DNA of 64,000 nucleotides from Phascolarctobacterium sp. (GCA_030540395.1 JAUNWI010000004.1:1-64000), one strand, 5' to 3'; shown: positions 29,287 to 38,199, counted from the first letter of the stretch. Translations and numbers: made by a program. Notes: generated from the letters alone by a model not told the origin.

Positions 29287-29754
29287 ATGAAGTGTCCGTT
29301 TTGCTCATACCGAGACAGTCGTGTTATAGATAGTCGTGCCGTGGAGGATGGTACCTCCATCCGTCGGCGGAGGGAGTGCCCTGATTGTGGTCGTCGTTTT
29401 ACGACCTATGAAAAGTACGAGGAAACTCCTTTGGTTGTTAGCAAAAAGGACGGACGCAGAGAGCTGTTTGATGCCAAAAAGCTGCTGGGTGGCCTTTTAA
29501 AGGCCTTTGAAAAGCGCCCTGTGCCCTATGAAAAGGTGCAGGAAATCGCCGACAGTGTGGAGCGTGAGCTGCGCATGAACGGTGAGAGCGAGGTTGAAAG
29601 CTCCCGCATTGGCGAGCTTGTTATGCAGCATCTGGAGGAAACCGACCAGATTGCCTACGTGCGCTTCGCTTCGGTTTATCGTCAGTTTGCTGATGTGAAG
29701 AACTTTATGCAGGAGCTGGAACGCATTATGCATAAGGACCACCAGGAAAAATAA
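29287..29754 (+). CDS. nrdR: Transcriptional repressor NrdR
   Basis: The 155-residue repressor controls ribonucleotide reductase genes by sensing ATP/dATP. The zinc ribbon is 'CPFCSYRDSRVIDSR...CPDCGRRF' (Cys3, Cys6, Cys31, Cys34), and the ATP-cone follows ('VVSKKDGRRELFDAKKLLGGL', about 49-139). It targets NrdR boxes elsewhere; no nrd genes are in the window. It is the last gene of the cluster and is followed by a strong terminator. Confidence 0.96.
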   Translation: MKCPFCSYRDSRVIDSRAVEDGTSIRRRRECPDCGRRFTTYEKYEETPLVVSKKDGRRELFDAKKLLGGLLKAFEKRPVPYEKVQEIADSVERELRMNGESEVESSRIGELVMQHLEETDQIAYVRFASVYRQFADVKNFMQELERIMHKDHQEK

Positions 29755-29764
29755 GCATAAAAAT

Positions 29765-29797
29765 AAAGGAGATAGGCGTTGAACCTATCTCCTTTTT
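29765..29797 (+). terminator. Terminator of ftsZ-nrdR
   Basis: A perfect 12-bp stem (AAAGGAGATAGG / CCTATCTCCTTT) with a seven-base loop and a T-rich tail. Confidence 0.92.
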
Positions 29798-29925
29798 ATA
29801 TGCCTTCATATCGAGAACATTTGTTTCGGTAACGTTTCGTTACTGGAAAGCTTATGCCACACTAGCTTGAAGACTTATTTCCCATATCATTGCGTTAATT
29901 TAAAGGCATTAGCCTATGCCGGAGG

Positions 29926-31500
29926 CTATTTCTTCATCTCCACATTGACCTCAAAAAGACGGTCCCAAGGAAAGCTCAGCTCGAACTGGCTGCCCTTGGT
30001 CCAAGCATACCGCTTGGCCATGCGCTGGCACTCCTTGGTGACAAAATCCAGCACCGGCTGCTGCGCCTGCAGCAGCTCGTACTTCATTTCCTCTCGATTG
30101 TGCTTGTCCAGTTCATTGCTGACCTTGCGGCGAGCGTTACTCTGGTAATACCAGTCGTCAATAAGGCGCTGGCGCAGGAGCCGCGAGCGGTGGGCCCCAT
30201 CCATTGCCGGGGCCAAGAGGCCCTGGGCAATGGCATAGCCCACCGCGTTGTCGGCGGTGTTCCAGCCGTTGTAAGCAGCTAGGCGGCTGGCCGCCGGGCT
30301 GCGGGCCAACAGGTCCATAAAGCCGTTGTCCGCGCCGTTGGAGTAGCTGATATCTGCGAGAGAAACAGGGGTGTTGGCCCGCAGCAGCTGCTCTAAGGTG
30401 CCAACAAATTTTTTGTTGGCGGGGGAGGCGAAAAACTGGTTATCGTCCGCGGTGGAGTCCTTCACGACGCCGTCCGGCGGCGTGTTCAGGGCCAGCACCA
30501 GGTCCGCCTGCTGCGCCGAAGGCGCAAGGCGCGCCCCGGCGGCGACGATCTGCTGGGGCACGGAGTCCTGCAAGCGGGCATCGCTAAATTGGGGCAGGGT
30601 GCCGGGGCCGACGCCGGGGCTGTACAGGGGGTAAATGCGAGGTGCAAGGCCTTGCACCTCGTTGTAAGCCCGCACTAAGAGCAGCAGCCCCAGCTGGTCC
30701 ACGCCGTCCACAATTTGCAGCGTGGTGGCAGGCACCTCGAAGGTAATCATACTTAGCTGCCTTGCCTCCATGTGAGTGGCAGACAAGGTGGCATTGTCGT
30801 CCTTGCCAATGGCCAAGTAATGGAATTTGCCCTGTCGGGCAATGCGGGTCAGCTCCACATTGATGGCTTGGTTCAGCTTGCGCCTGTCCAGCCAATCCTT
30901 GAGCTGGGCGGGAGGCAGCTCCTTTTCCAAAGCCGCCAGCTTTTCCCTGTCCTTGCTGGTCAGCTTGCCCTGGTCCTTTTTATCCAGCAATTCGCTGTAA
31001 GCAAAAATGCTGGGACCCAAGGTGGCGTAATAAGCGGGCTCCACCCGACCCTTGCTGGCCTTGGGCGTGCGCATAATGGTAGAAAAGGCATAAATCCGAA
31101 GGGGCAGCATCTTGCTCAAATTGCGCACCACCTGTAGTCTTTGGTTGAGCTGGGGGCGGGAAATATGATGGGTGCGACTGGCTACCAGACCACCATAGAG
31201 CAGACTGTCCGTGCTGATGACCGCCGCATCCGCCTTGGGGGCTTTCGTTTGCAGCCATTCGGTAATCTTCTCCGGATTGCCGTTGCGGTCATGGGAGGCA
31301 ATATATTTTACCGGTGGCAGGATAATTTTGCAATCAGCAGCCTCCATGGTCTGCTGCACATAATCTAAGCACACCGGTCGATCATCCAAGGGAATATAAA
31401 GCAGGGTCAGCTTTTTGGCACTGACGGAGGTCGGTGCGAGTAGGCTGGCTGCACAGATAGTAATAGCACATAGTCGATGCCAATATTTATTTTTAAACAA
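29926..31500 (-). CDS. DUF4127 family exported protein
   Basis: A 524-residue protein of the DUF4127 family, recognised from the 'LLYIPLDDRPVCLDYVQ' start of the mature domain and 'YGGLVASRTHH', 'IYAFSTIMRTPKASKG', 'SDARLQDSVPQQI', 'DISYSNGADNGFMDLL' and 'YNGWNTADNAVGYAIAQGLL'. The molecular function is not known. I place the start at TTG 31500: GGGGCTGG lies about eight bases upstream and this gives a clean signal peptide (basic start, hydrophobic core, 'PTSVSA' cleavage site). ATG 31545 lacks a Shine-Dalgarno. A TATAAT on the minus strand (31544-31549) may be its -10. The stretch 30180-30680 is unusually GC-rich. A weak hairpin downstream (29903-29920) may end transcription. Confidence 0.75.
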   Translation of the reverse strand: MFKNKYWHRLCAITICAASLLAPTSVSAKKLTLLYIPLDDRPVCLDYVQQTMEAADCKIILPPVKYIASHDRNGNPEKITEWLQTKAPKADAAVISTDSLLYGGLVASRTHHISRPQLNQRLQVVRNLSKMLPLRIYAFSTIMRTPKASKGRVEPAYYATLGPSIFAYSELLDKKDQGKLTSKDREKLAALEKELPPAQLKDWLDRRKLNQAINVELTRIARQGKFHYLAIGKDDNATLSATHMEARQLSMITFEVPATTLQIVDGVDQLGLLLLVRAYNEVQGLAPRIYPLYSPGVGPGTLPQFSDARLQDSVPQQIVAAGARLAPSAQQADLVLALNTPPDGVVKDSTADDNQFFASPANKKFVGTLEQLLRANTPVSLADISYSNGADNGFMDLLARSPAASRLAAYNGWNTADNAVGYAIAQGLLAPAMDGAHRSRLLRQRLIDDWYYQSNARRKVSNELDKHNREEMKYELLQAQQPVLDFVTKECQRMAKRYAWTKGSQFELSFPWDRLFEVNVEMKK

Positions 31501-31580
31501 TATGCTCCAGCCCCTTTCAATGAAGTAAAATAAAACTCTATCCATTATACAACATAGCACGCTTTTTTTCCAGTGAAACC

Positions 31581-31608
31581 TTGACAACTTCTTCCATTGT
31601 GCTATAAT
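31581..31608 (+). promoter_or_regulatory. thrS promoter
   Basis: TTGACA (31581-31586), a 16-base spacer and TATAAT (31603-31608), about seven bases before the T-box leader. Confidence 0.8.
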
Positions 31609-31614
31609 TACAGC

Positions 31615-31905
31615 ATAAGTCAATATCAACAGTAATGCGAAGGACTTGCTTGCGGGCTATCCCCACAGAAAATGCTGCCTAGGCTGAGAGCGGCAGGGTA
31701 ATACGTTGAGCGCACCGCCTTCAAACTGACTGCGGAACACATTTTGGTTAAAAATGCAAGTATGCCAGTCCGTACTATCGGCGTTAACGATACCGAGTGG
31801 GCGCGTGTCACTACATGCGTCAATGAGGGTGGAACCGCGGAGAACTCCGTCCCTTGGTGTGGGATAGGGGTTTATTTTTTTGCCCGAATATTTCCCACAC
31901 AGTTC
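31615..31905 (+). promoter_or_regulatory. T-box leader of thrS
   Basis: The roughly 290-nt leader has the T-box sequence TGAGGGTGGAACCGCG at 31824-31839, which pairs with the 3' end of uncharged tRNA. The antiterminator/terminator part follows (CCGTCCC...GGGATAGGGG, then a T-rich run at about 31880). Upstream is a long stem I (about 31640-31740). A candidate specifier triplet ACC (Thr) is at 31714-31716, and the tRNA-Thr at 38365 has the matching GGT anticodon; this triplet assignment is inference. The leader would raise thrS expression when threonyl-tRNA is low. Confidence 0.9.
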
Positions 31906-31931
31906 AGATATAATTACAGGAGGAAAAGACA

Positions 31932-33725
31932 ATGTCTGAAGAAAAACAATTTACCTTTGAAAACAAAGAATACCGCAAAACCTATTGGCACACCTGCTCC
32001 CACGTGCTGGCGCAGGCTATGAAAAGATTGCATCCCGATGTAAAGCTGGCCATCGGCCCCAGCATCGACAACGGCTTCTACTATGATTTCGATACTCCGG
32101 CTCCCTTCACTCCCGACGATTTGGCTGCTTTGGAAGCAGAAATGCGTAAAATCTGCAAGGAAAAGCTGAAATTGGAGCGCTTTGAGCTGCCCCGCGCTGA
32201 AGCTATCAAATTCATGGAAGAAAAGGACGAGCCCTATAAGGTAGAGCTCATTAATGACCTGCCTGAAGACGCAGTCATCAGCTTCTACAAGCAGGGCGAC
32301 TTTACCGACCTCTGCGCCGGCCCCCATCTGGACTCCACCGGTCGCATCAAGGGCAACGCTATTAAGCTGACCAGCGCTACCGGCGCTTACTGGCGTGGTG
32401 ACTCCAAACGCAAAATGCTGCAGCGTATTTATGGCGTGGCTTTCCCAAAGAAGGAGGAGCTGGATGCATATCTGGCACAGCAGGCCGAAGCCCTGAAGCG
32501 TGACCACAACAAGCTGGGCCGCGATTTGGAATATTTCACCACCGTTGACTATATCGGCCAAGGTCTGCCCATCCTGCTGCCGAAGGGCGCCCGCGTAATC
32601 CAACTGCTGCAACGCTGGATTGAGGATGTGGAGCAAAAGCGTGGCTATCTTTTGACCAAAACCCCGCTTATGGCTAAGCGCGACCTGTATCGCATTTCCG
32701 GTCACTGGGATCATTATCTGGACGGCATGTTCATTTTGGGCGACCCCCACGATGAAACCAAGGAATGCTTCGCCCTGCGTCCCATGACCTGCCCATTCCA
32801 ATACCAAGTATTTTTGAACCGTCAACGCTCCTACCGTGAGCTGCCCATGCGCTTGGGCGAAACCTCCACCCTGTTCCGCAACGAGGACAGCGGCGAAATG
32901 CACGGCCTTATCCGTGTGCGCCAATTCACCATTTCCGAGGGCCATCTGATTCTCCGTCCGGACCAACTGGAGGAAGAATTCAAGGGCTGCCTGGACTTGG
33001 CTAAATACGTATTAGACACCGTCGGCATGCTGGATAAATGCACCTTCCGCTTCAGCCAATGGGACCCCGCTAACCCGAATAACAAATACGAGGGCACCGC
33101 TGAGCAATGGGAGCATGCACAAGCTGTTATGGGCAAAATCCTGGACGATTTGGGCGTAAAATACGAAATCGGTATCGACGAAGCTGCCTTCTACGGCCCC
33201 AAGCTGGATATTCAATTCCACAACGTTTTCGGCAAAGAGGACACCATCGTCACCATCCAAATCGATATGTTGCTGGCTGAAAAATTCGGCATGTACTACG
33301 TGGATGAAAACGGCGAAAAGAAGCTGCCTTACATTATTCACCGCACCTCCTTGGGCTGCTATGAGCGCACCCTGGCATACTTGATTGAAACCTATGCCGG
33401 TGCACTGCCCACCTGGATGGCTCCGGAGCAGGTACGCTTCCTGCCCGTAACCGACCGCGCTGCTGATTACTGCTATGACTTGGCACGCAAGCTGGAGGCA
33501 GAGGGTTACCGCGTAACTGTGGACGCTCGCAACGAAAAGATTGGCAAAAAGATTCGCGAGGGCCAGCTGGAAAAGATTCCTTACATGCTGGTTGTGGGCG
33601 ACCGCGATATGGAAAACAAGACTGTTTCCCCGCGTAACCGCACTGAAGGCGATATGGGCGCCATGAGCTTTGAAGCCTTCGAAGCAATTTTGAAGGATGT
33701 TGTTGATTCCAAGGCCAAAAAATAA
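31932..33725 (+). CDS. thrS: Threonine--tRNA ligase lacking the TGS domain
   Basis: The 597-residue class II synthetase charges tRNA-Thr. The editing (N2) domain is present ('HTCSHVLAQAM' near residue 20 and 'CAGPHLDSTG' near 131), followed by the catalytic core with motif 2 ('MTCPFQYQVF', 'RNEDSGEMHGLIRVRQF') and motif 3 ('IHRTSLGCYERTLAYLIE') and the anticodon-binding domain. The usual N-terminal TGS domain of about 60 residues is missing: the protein starts almost directly at the editing domain. ATG 31932 follows AGGAGGA. It is under T-box control. Confidence 0.95.
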   Translation: MSEEKQFTFENKEYRKTYWHTCSHVLAQAMKRLHPDVKLAIGPSIDNGFYYDFDTPAPFTPDDLAALEAEMRKICKEKLKLERFELPRAEAIKFMEEKDEPYKVELINDLPEDAVISFYKQGDFTDLCAGPHLDSTGRIKGNAIKLTSATGAYWRGDSKRKMLQRIYGVAFPKKEELDAYLAQQAEALKRDHNKLGRDLEYFTTVDYIGQGLPILLPKGARVIQLLQRWIEDVEQKRGYLLTKTPLMAKRDLYRISGHWDHYLDGMFILGDPHDETKECFALRPMTCPFQYQVFLNRQRSYRELPMRLGETSTLFRNEDSGEMHGLIRVRQFTISEGHLILRPDQLEEEFKGCLDLAKYVLDTVGMLDKCTFRFSQWDPANPNNKYEGTAEQWEHAQAVMGKILDDLGVKYEIGIDEAAFYGPKLDIQFHNVFGKEDTIVTIQIDMLLAEKFGMYYVDENGEKKLPYIIHRTSLGCYERTLAYLIETYAGALPTWMAPEQVRFLPVTDRAADYCYDLARKLEAEGYRVTVDARNEKIGKKIREGQLEKIPYMLVVGDRDMENKTVSPRNRTEGDMGAMSFEAFEAILKDVVDSKAKK

Positions 33726-33733
33726 AATAATTG

Positions 33734-33762
33734 TTGACACAAACTTTACATTATGGTATCAT
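33734..33762 (+). promoter_or_regulatory. infC operon promoter
   Basis: TTGACA (33734-33739), a 17-base spacer and TATCAT (33757-33762). Confidence 0.8.
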
Positions 33763-33767
33763 ATTCC

Positions 33768-33905
33768 AGTAACAAAGCAGAAGCCTCCCGCTTCTCACCT
33801 TGCGGTCAGTACTCGACAGGGTTGGATATGATATTTTTCTGCGGGTGGATTTATTCTGCCCGCTTTTATATTTTGTAAGCAGTCCGCTTACCTGGTGTCC
33901 CTGGA
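33768..33905 (+). promoter_or_regulatory. infC-rpmI-rplT leader with attenuator (L20-leader type)
   Basis: The long untranslated leader contains an AGAAGC..GCTTCT hairpin (33780-33798) and a terminator-like stem GCGGG...CCCGC followed by TTTTATATTTT (about 33841-33875), before the infC Shine-Dalgarno. In Firmicutes the same operon is controlled by ribosomal protein L20 through premature termination in its leader. The class is inferred from operon identity and the attenuator; I have not matched the L20 binding fold base by base. Confidence 0.6.
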
Positions 33906-33916
33906 GGTGAATTGTC

Positions 33917-34435
33917 ATAGCCAAAGAAAGCTTGCGTATCAACGAAGAAATTCGTGCGCGTGAAGTGCGTGTTATTACTGCTGATGGCGAACAGCTTGGC
34001 ATTATGTCCGGTCGTGCAGCCCAACAACTGGCAGTGGAAAGACATTTAGATTTAGTTGAGATTGCTCCCACAGCGAAACCGCCCGTGTGCAAAATTATGG
34101 ACTACGGCAAGTTCCGTTACGAGCAACAAAAACGTGAAAAGGAAGCCCGTAAGAAGCAAAAAACCTTCGACATTAAAGAAGTGAAGCTGCGCCCCGGTAT
34201 CGAGGATCACGACTTTAACGTTAAGTACAAGAATGCAGTTCGCTTCCTGGAAGATGGCGACAAAGTAAAGGTTACCATCATGTTCCGTGGCCGTGAGCTG
34301 TCCCATCCTGAGCTTGGCGAAGTACTGCTGAATAAGATGGCAGAGCAGTTAAAAGAAATTGCCGTTGTTGAAAGAGTACCCAAATTAGAAGGCAAAAACA
34401 TGATTATGATTGTTGCGCCGAAACCTGCTAAATAA
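33917..34435 (+). CDS. infC: Translation initiation factor IF-3 (probable AUA start)
   Basis: IF-3 discriminates start codons and keeps the 30S subunit free. The N domain ('[15 protein letters not shown]', '[23 protein letters not shown]'), the Lys-rich linker and the C domain ('[16 protein letters not shown]', '[17 protein letters not shown]', 'MIMIVAPKP') are complete. No ATG or GTG lies at the right place. GGAGGTG at 33903-33909 points to ATA 33917 nine bases on, giving 172 residues ([10 protein letters not shown]...). The first TTG (33932) is 24 bases away. infC is well known to use rare start codons for autoregulation, so this choice is likely. Confidence 0.92.
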   Translation: MAKESLRINEEIRAREVRVITADGEQLGIMSGRAAQQLAVERHLDLVEIAPTAKPPVCKIMDYGKFRYEQQKREKEARKKQKTFDIKEVKLRPGIEDHDFNVKYKNAVRFLEDGDKVKVTIMFRGRELSHPELGEVLLNKMAEQLKEIAVVERVPKLEGKNMIMIVAPKPAK

Positions 34436-34452
34436 TAGAGGAGGAAATTACC

Positions 34453-34650
34453 ATGCCGAAAATGAAAACCCGTAGAGCTGCTGCAAAGCGCTTCAAGAAA
34501 ACCGCTTCTGGTGAATTCAAACATTTTAAAAACTTCAAGAGCCACATTCTCGAACATAAATCTCCTGCACGTAAGAGAAACCTGCGCAAAGCAGCTCTGG
34601 TTCACAAGACTGATAAAGAGCATGTTGCAAAGATGCTCCCCTACGCTTAA
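34453..34650 (+). CDS. rpmI: 50S ribosomal protein L35
   Basis: A 65-residue, very basic ribosomal protein, with '[23 protein letters not shown]' and the '[16 protein letters not shown]' block of L35. It is 17 bases after infC with AGAGGAGGA before ATG, in the standard infC-rpmI-rplT order. Confidence 0.96.
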   Translation: MPKMKTRRAAAKRFKKTASGEFKHFKNFKSHILEHKSPARKRNLRKAALVHKTDKEHVAKMLPYA

Positions 34651-34681
34651 TTTTTAGAGATTTTAAAGGAGGATATTACAA

Positions 34682-35035
34682 ATGGCAAGAGTTAAAGTGG
34701 GCGTAACCGCTCATCGTCGTCATAAACACATTCTGAAACTGGCTAAAGGCTACTATGGTTCTCGCAGCAAACAATTCAAAAAAGCTAACGAGCTGGTAAT
34801 GAAAGCTCTCAGCTATGCACGTCGTGACCGTCGCGCTAAGAAGCGTGAATTCCGTCGTCTGTGGATCGCTCGTATCAACGCTGCTACCCGTGCTAACGGC
34901 ATGAGCTACAGCCGTTTCATCTGCGGCCTGTCCAAGGCTGGCATCAACCTGAACCGCAAAGTTCTGGCTGACATGGCTATTTTCGACGCAGCTGCATTTG
35001 CTAAATTAGTAGAAGCAGCAAAAGCAGCACTCTAA
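34682..35035 (+). CDS. rplT: 50S ribosomal protein L20
   Basis: A 117-residue ribosomal protein and the likely regulator of its own operon. It has '[26 protein letters not shown]', '[22 protein letters not shown]' and '[24 protein letters not shown]'. It is followed by a strong terminator. Confidence 0.97.
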   Translation: MARVKVGVTAHRRHKHILKLAKGYYGSRSKQFKKANELVMKALSYARRDRRAKKREFRRLWIARINAATRANGMSYSRFICGLSKAGINLNRKVLADMAIFDAAAFAKLVEAAKAAL

Positions 35036-35048
35036 GAGTGAAAACCTA

Positions 35049-35081
35049 GTCCGTCCCTGCAATCCAGGGGCGGGCTTTTTT
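35049..35081 (+). terminator. Terminator of infC-rpmI-rplT
   Basis: GTCCGTCCCTG pairs with CAGGGGCGGGC around a short loop and is followed by six T. Confidence 0.88.
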
Positions 35082-35083
35082 AT

Positions 35084-35112
35084 TTGACGTAATTTCTTTA
35101 TGTGCGTATAAT
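35084..35112 (+). promoter_or_regulatory. ktrB promoter
   Basis: TTGACG (35084-35089), a 17-base spacer and TATAAT (35107-35112). Confidence 0.75.
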
Positions 35113-35157
35113 ATTATTATGATATTTTTGCTATGCTAACAGAAGGGAGGGAGAGAC

Positions 35158-36597
35158 TTGCGTAAATCCATTGCACACGAATTGAAGAAAGAAGAAATCA
35201 ACGATTTTGAACGCAATCAGCTTATTCGTTATCAAAAACGCTTGCACTATCGCAAACTCATGCGCAGAATTGCCAATATCAATCGCAGCACGCTTATCGG
35301 TCTTTCCTTTGTCTTTTTAATACTATTTGGTGCTTTGCTTTTAACCCTGCCTATTTCCCACGCCAATGGGCAGTGGGCGCATCCTATCGATGCTTTGTTT
35401 ACCGCTACCTCGGCCTCCTGTGTAACGGGTCTTGCTGTGTGGGATACGGGCAACGAGTTGAGCTTTTTTGGCCAAATGGTGATGATTTTTCTCATTCAAG
35501 TAGGTGGCATTGGCATTATGACCATCAGCACCCTTTTTAACTTTGGCTTGCATCGTAAGCTAAATATTCGCCAGATGCTCTTGGTGCAGGACTCTTTGAA
35601 TCAGGATGACCCAGGTGAGGTCAAGCGCATTGCCTTTAATGTTTTTAAATATACCTTTCTCACCGAGTTTTTCTTTGGCACAATTTTGTCCCTCTATTTT
35701 TATTACTCTATGGATATGGGGCGCAAGGCCTTTTATTGGGGCTATTGGCACGCCATTTCCGGCTTTTGTAATGCGGGCTTTGATTTAATTGGTAATTTCC
35801 AAAGCTTGGTGGGCTTTCAGGGCGACGTAACCTTAAATGTATGCTTTATGCTGCTCATTATTATCGGTGGCTTAGGCTTTACTGTTATTGATGATTTATT
35901 ACAAAAGCACTCGTGGAAACGACTGACACTGCATTCAAAGATTGTGCTTGTGGTGAATGCCATCCTTTTAATCGGTGGCACAGTGCTGATTTGGCTCTTG
36001 GAGCACAACAATATTCATACCATCGGACAAGCACCCTTGGGGCAGCAGTGGCTGGCCTCCATGTTCCAGTCCGTTTCCTTGCGCACTGCCGGCTTTAATA
36101 CTGTGGATTTGGCTTCCTTAACCCAGCCCACCATGTTTTTGATGATGCTCATGATGTTTATCGGCGCATCTCCTACCTCCACCGGCGGTGGCGTCAAAAC
36201 AACCACCTTTGCTGTGCTGGTGGCATCCACCATGGCTCTTTTGCGTGATAAAAAAGACGTAGTGCTGTTTAAGCGTCGCTTGGATGCAAGTATTATCAAC
36301 AAAAGCTTGGCTGTGTTTCTGCTTGCCATATCTTGGGTTACGATGGCAGTATTTTTACTGCTTATTTTAGACCATAATGGACATTCCTTCCATTTTATCC
36401 TTTTTGAAGTATTCTCTGCCATGGGCACCGTGGGCATGGGTATAGGCATCACCCCGGAGTGGAATATCTGGTGCAAGCTGGTGCTGATTATGACCATGTT
36501 TATCGGCCGCATCGGTATTTTGACCTTTGGCATGTCCTTCTTCAATAAAAAGGTGGACAAGCTGCGTTATCCTACGGAAAATATTATGATTGGTTAA
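35158..36597 (+). CDS. ktrB: Potassium uptake protein, KtrB/TrkH family
   Basis: A 479-residue K+ (Na+-coupled) channel-like transporter. The four pore-loop repeats are visible: 'SASCVTGLAVWDT', 'GFCNAGFDLIGN', 'SLRTAGFNTVDL' and 'SAMGTVGMGIGIT', each with the filter glycine. About eight membrane segments flank them. The short cytosolic N-terminus is basic (KKEEINDFERNQLIRYQKR). The start is TTG 35158, supported by GGGAGGGAG just upstream. ktrA, its regulatory subunit, follows after 12 bases. Confidence 0.92.
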   Translation: MRKSIAHELKKEEINDFERNQLIRYQKRLHYRKLMRRIANINRSTLIGLSFVFLILFGALLLTLPISHANGQWAHPIDALFTATSASCVTGLAVWDTGNELSFFGQMVMIFLIQVGGIGIMTISTLFNFGLHRKLNIRQMLLVQDSLNQDDPGEVKRIAFNVFKYTFLTEFFFGTILSLYFYYSMDMGRKAFYWGYWHAISGFCNAGFDLIGNFQSLVGFQGDVTLNVCFMLLIIIGGLGFTVIDDLLQKHSWKRLTLHSKIVLVVNAILLIGGTVLIWLLEHNNIHTIGQAPLGQQWLASMFQSVSLRTAGFNTVDLASLTQPTMFLMMLMMFIGASPTSTGGGVKTTTFAVLVASTMALLRDKKDVVLFKRRLDASIINKSLAVFLLAISWVTMAVFLLLILDHNGHSFHFILFEVFSAMGTVGMGIGITPEWNIWCKLVLIMTMFIGRIGILTFGMSFFNKKVDKLRYPTENIMIG

Positions 36598-36609
36598 AGA
36601 GGTAGCAAG

Positions 36610-37272
36610 ATGAGTAAGGCAAAAAGAAAACAATTTTTAGTAGCTGGACTGGGCCTGTTTGGCACCAGCGTGGCGGTGACGCTGCAGGGCTTGGGCTATG
36701 AGGTTTATGCCATGGACAGCGATGAAAGCTTGGTACAAAATTTGAGCACCCAGCTGACCTATGTGGTGAGCGGTGACGCCAGCGATCGCAAAACGCTGCA
36801 GGCATTGCCCTTGGAGGATATTGATGTGGCCGTGGTGGCCATTGGCAATGTGGAGCGCAATATGATGACCACCATGCTTTTAAAGGAGCTGGGCATTAAG
36901 CAGGTCGTTTCCAAGGCGATTAATAATCTCCACGGCGCTATGCTGAGTAAAATTGGCGCGGACAAGGTGGTTTATGCGGAGCGGGATATGGGCGAGCGTG
37001 TGGCCCACAATCTGATTTCCGCAGGAGTTATGGATTATATTGAGCTGTCCGGCGAGATTAGCGTTATGAGCTTGCCCATTCCTACGGAATTCATTGGCAA
37101 GAATCTTATCGAGGCGGACCTGCGTCGTCGTTATGATGTCAATGTTGTGGCGATTAAGCGGGAAGGACGCACCATGGTCAACCCCAAGGCCCAGGAGGTT
37201 TTTCAGCCCGAGGACGAGATTGTCGTTTTGGGCACCCATGAGGGCGTAAAGCGGATGGGGGTAGACTTCTGA
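36610..37272 (+). CDS. ktrA: Potassium uptake regulatory subunit, KtrA/TrkA family
   Basis: The 220-residue cytosolic gating ring subunit. The RCK_N domain has 'FLVAGLGLFGTSVAVTL' and the 'AMDSDE' nucleotide-binding acid; the RCK_C (TrkA_C) domain starts near residue 140 ('SLPIPTEFIGKNLIEADLRRRYDVNVVAI'). It binds ATP/ADP or NAD(H) and opens KtrB. Its stop overlaps the start of the next gene by one base (TGATG). Confidence 0.92.
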   Translation: MSKAKRKQFLVAGLGLFGTSVAVTLQGLGYEVYAMDSDESLVQNLSTQLTYVVSGDASDRKTLQALPLEDIDVAVVAIGNVERNMMTTMLLKELGIKQVVSKAINNLHGAMLSKIGADKVVYAERDMGERVAHNLISAGVMDYIELSGEISVMSLPIPTEFIGKNLIEADLRRRYDVNVVAIKREGRTMVNPKAQEVFQPEDEIVVLGTHEGVKRMGVDF

Positions 37273-38054
37273 TGGAATTGACAGCAGTAAATAATCCCCA
37301 GGTAAAAGCGGCGGCGGAGCTGAAGCTCAAGAAGCATCGCCAAGCGCGGGGCCTGTTTTTGGCCGAGGGCCTGCGTACGGTGGAAGAGGCCGTAGCCTAT
37401 AAACAGGTGGAAAGCATTTTTTATACCGCTATTGAGGACGACAGGACCCGCGCAGTGCTGGAGGCTGCTGCGGAGCAGCAGGTGAAGCTGTACTGCGTCA
37501 GCGACGCGGTGCTGAAGAAGATTGCTGATACAGAAACGCCCCAGGGCATCATTGCAGTGTGCAAAATGCAGCAGGTAAATATGGAGCAGCTTTTGGCCAA
37601 GGGCAAGATGCTTTTGGTTTTGGACAGAGTGGGGGACCCGGGCAATGTGGGCACCATGCTGCGCACAGCCGATGCGGCTGGGCTGGGGGGCTTGGTGCTC
37701 TTAAAGGGCAGTGTGGATATTTACGCTCCCAAAACGGTGCGCTCCTCCATGGGCTCGCTCTTTCATGTGCCGGTGCTGGCCGGCGTGGGGGAGAACGAAT
37801 TTATCGAGAGCGCTCATAACGCTGGCTACGAGCTTTTGGTGACCTGCCTCGACGGGGCTGATAATCTCTACAAGGCAGATTTGCACGGGCGCTTGGCCTT
37901 CGTCATGGGCAATGAAGCGAACGGAGTGAGCGATGGGCTGCTCGCGGCGGCGGATAAAAGAGTATATATCCCCATGGCAGGAAGAGCGGAGTCGCTGAAC
38001 GTGGCCATGGCCGCAGGCATCGTGATGTTTGAGGCTTTGAGAAGGCAGCTGTGA
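37272..38054 (+). CDS. TrmH/SpoU-family RNA 2'-O-methyltransferase
   Basis: A 260-residue SPOUT methyltransferase. The N-terminal substrate-binding domain ('NNPQVKAAAELKLKKHRQARGLFLAEG') is followed by the knotted catalytic domain with motif 1 'LDRVGDPGNVGTMLRTADAAG', motif 2 'FVMGNEANGVS' and motif 3 'IPMAGRAESLNVAMAAGI'. It probably methylates a ribose in 23S rRNA or tRNA; the target nucleotide cannot be read from the sequence. It is translationally coupled to ktrA and precedes the tRNA cluster. Confidence 0.88.
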   Translation: MELTAVNNPQVKAAAELKLKKHRQARGLFLAEGLRTVEEAVAYKQVESIFYTAIEDDRTRAVLEAAAEQQVKLYCVSDAVLKKIADTETPQGIIAVCKMQQVNMEQLLAKGKMLLVLDRVGDPGNVGTMLRTADAAGLGGLVLLKGSVDIYAPKTVRSSMGSLFHVPVLAGVGENEFIESAHNAGYELLVTCLDGADNLYKADLHGRLAFVMGNEANGVSDGLLAAADKRVYIPMAGRAESLNVAMAAGIVMFEALRRQL

Positions 38055-38063
38055 AAAAACTTC

Positions 38064-38092
38064 TTGACAAAAAAGTTTCTTTATAATATAAT
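38064..38092 (+). promoter_or_regulatory. tRNA cluster promoter
   Basis: TTGACA (38064-38069), a 17-base spacer and TATAAT (38087-38092), 16 bases before the first tRNA. Confidence 0.85.
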
Positions 38093-38107
38093 ATCTACGT
38101 TGCCTAT

Positions 38108-38192
38108 GGAGAGGTTCCCGAGTGGCTAAAGGGAGCAGACTGTAAATCTGCCGCGTTTCGCTTCGTTGGTTCGAATCCAACCCTCTCCACCA
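38108..38192 (+). tRNA. tRNA-Tyr (GTA)
   Basis: 85 nt including an encoded CCA. Acceptor stem GGAGAGG/CCTCTCC, anticodon GTA in the ACTGTAAAT loop, a long class II variable arm (CCGCGTTTCGCTTCG) and the GGTTCGAATCC T arm. Confidence 0.95.
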
Positions 38193-38199
38193 ACACCCT

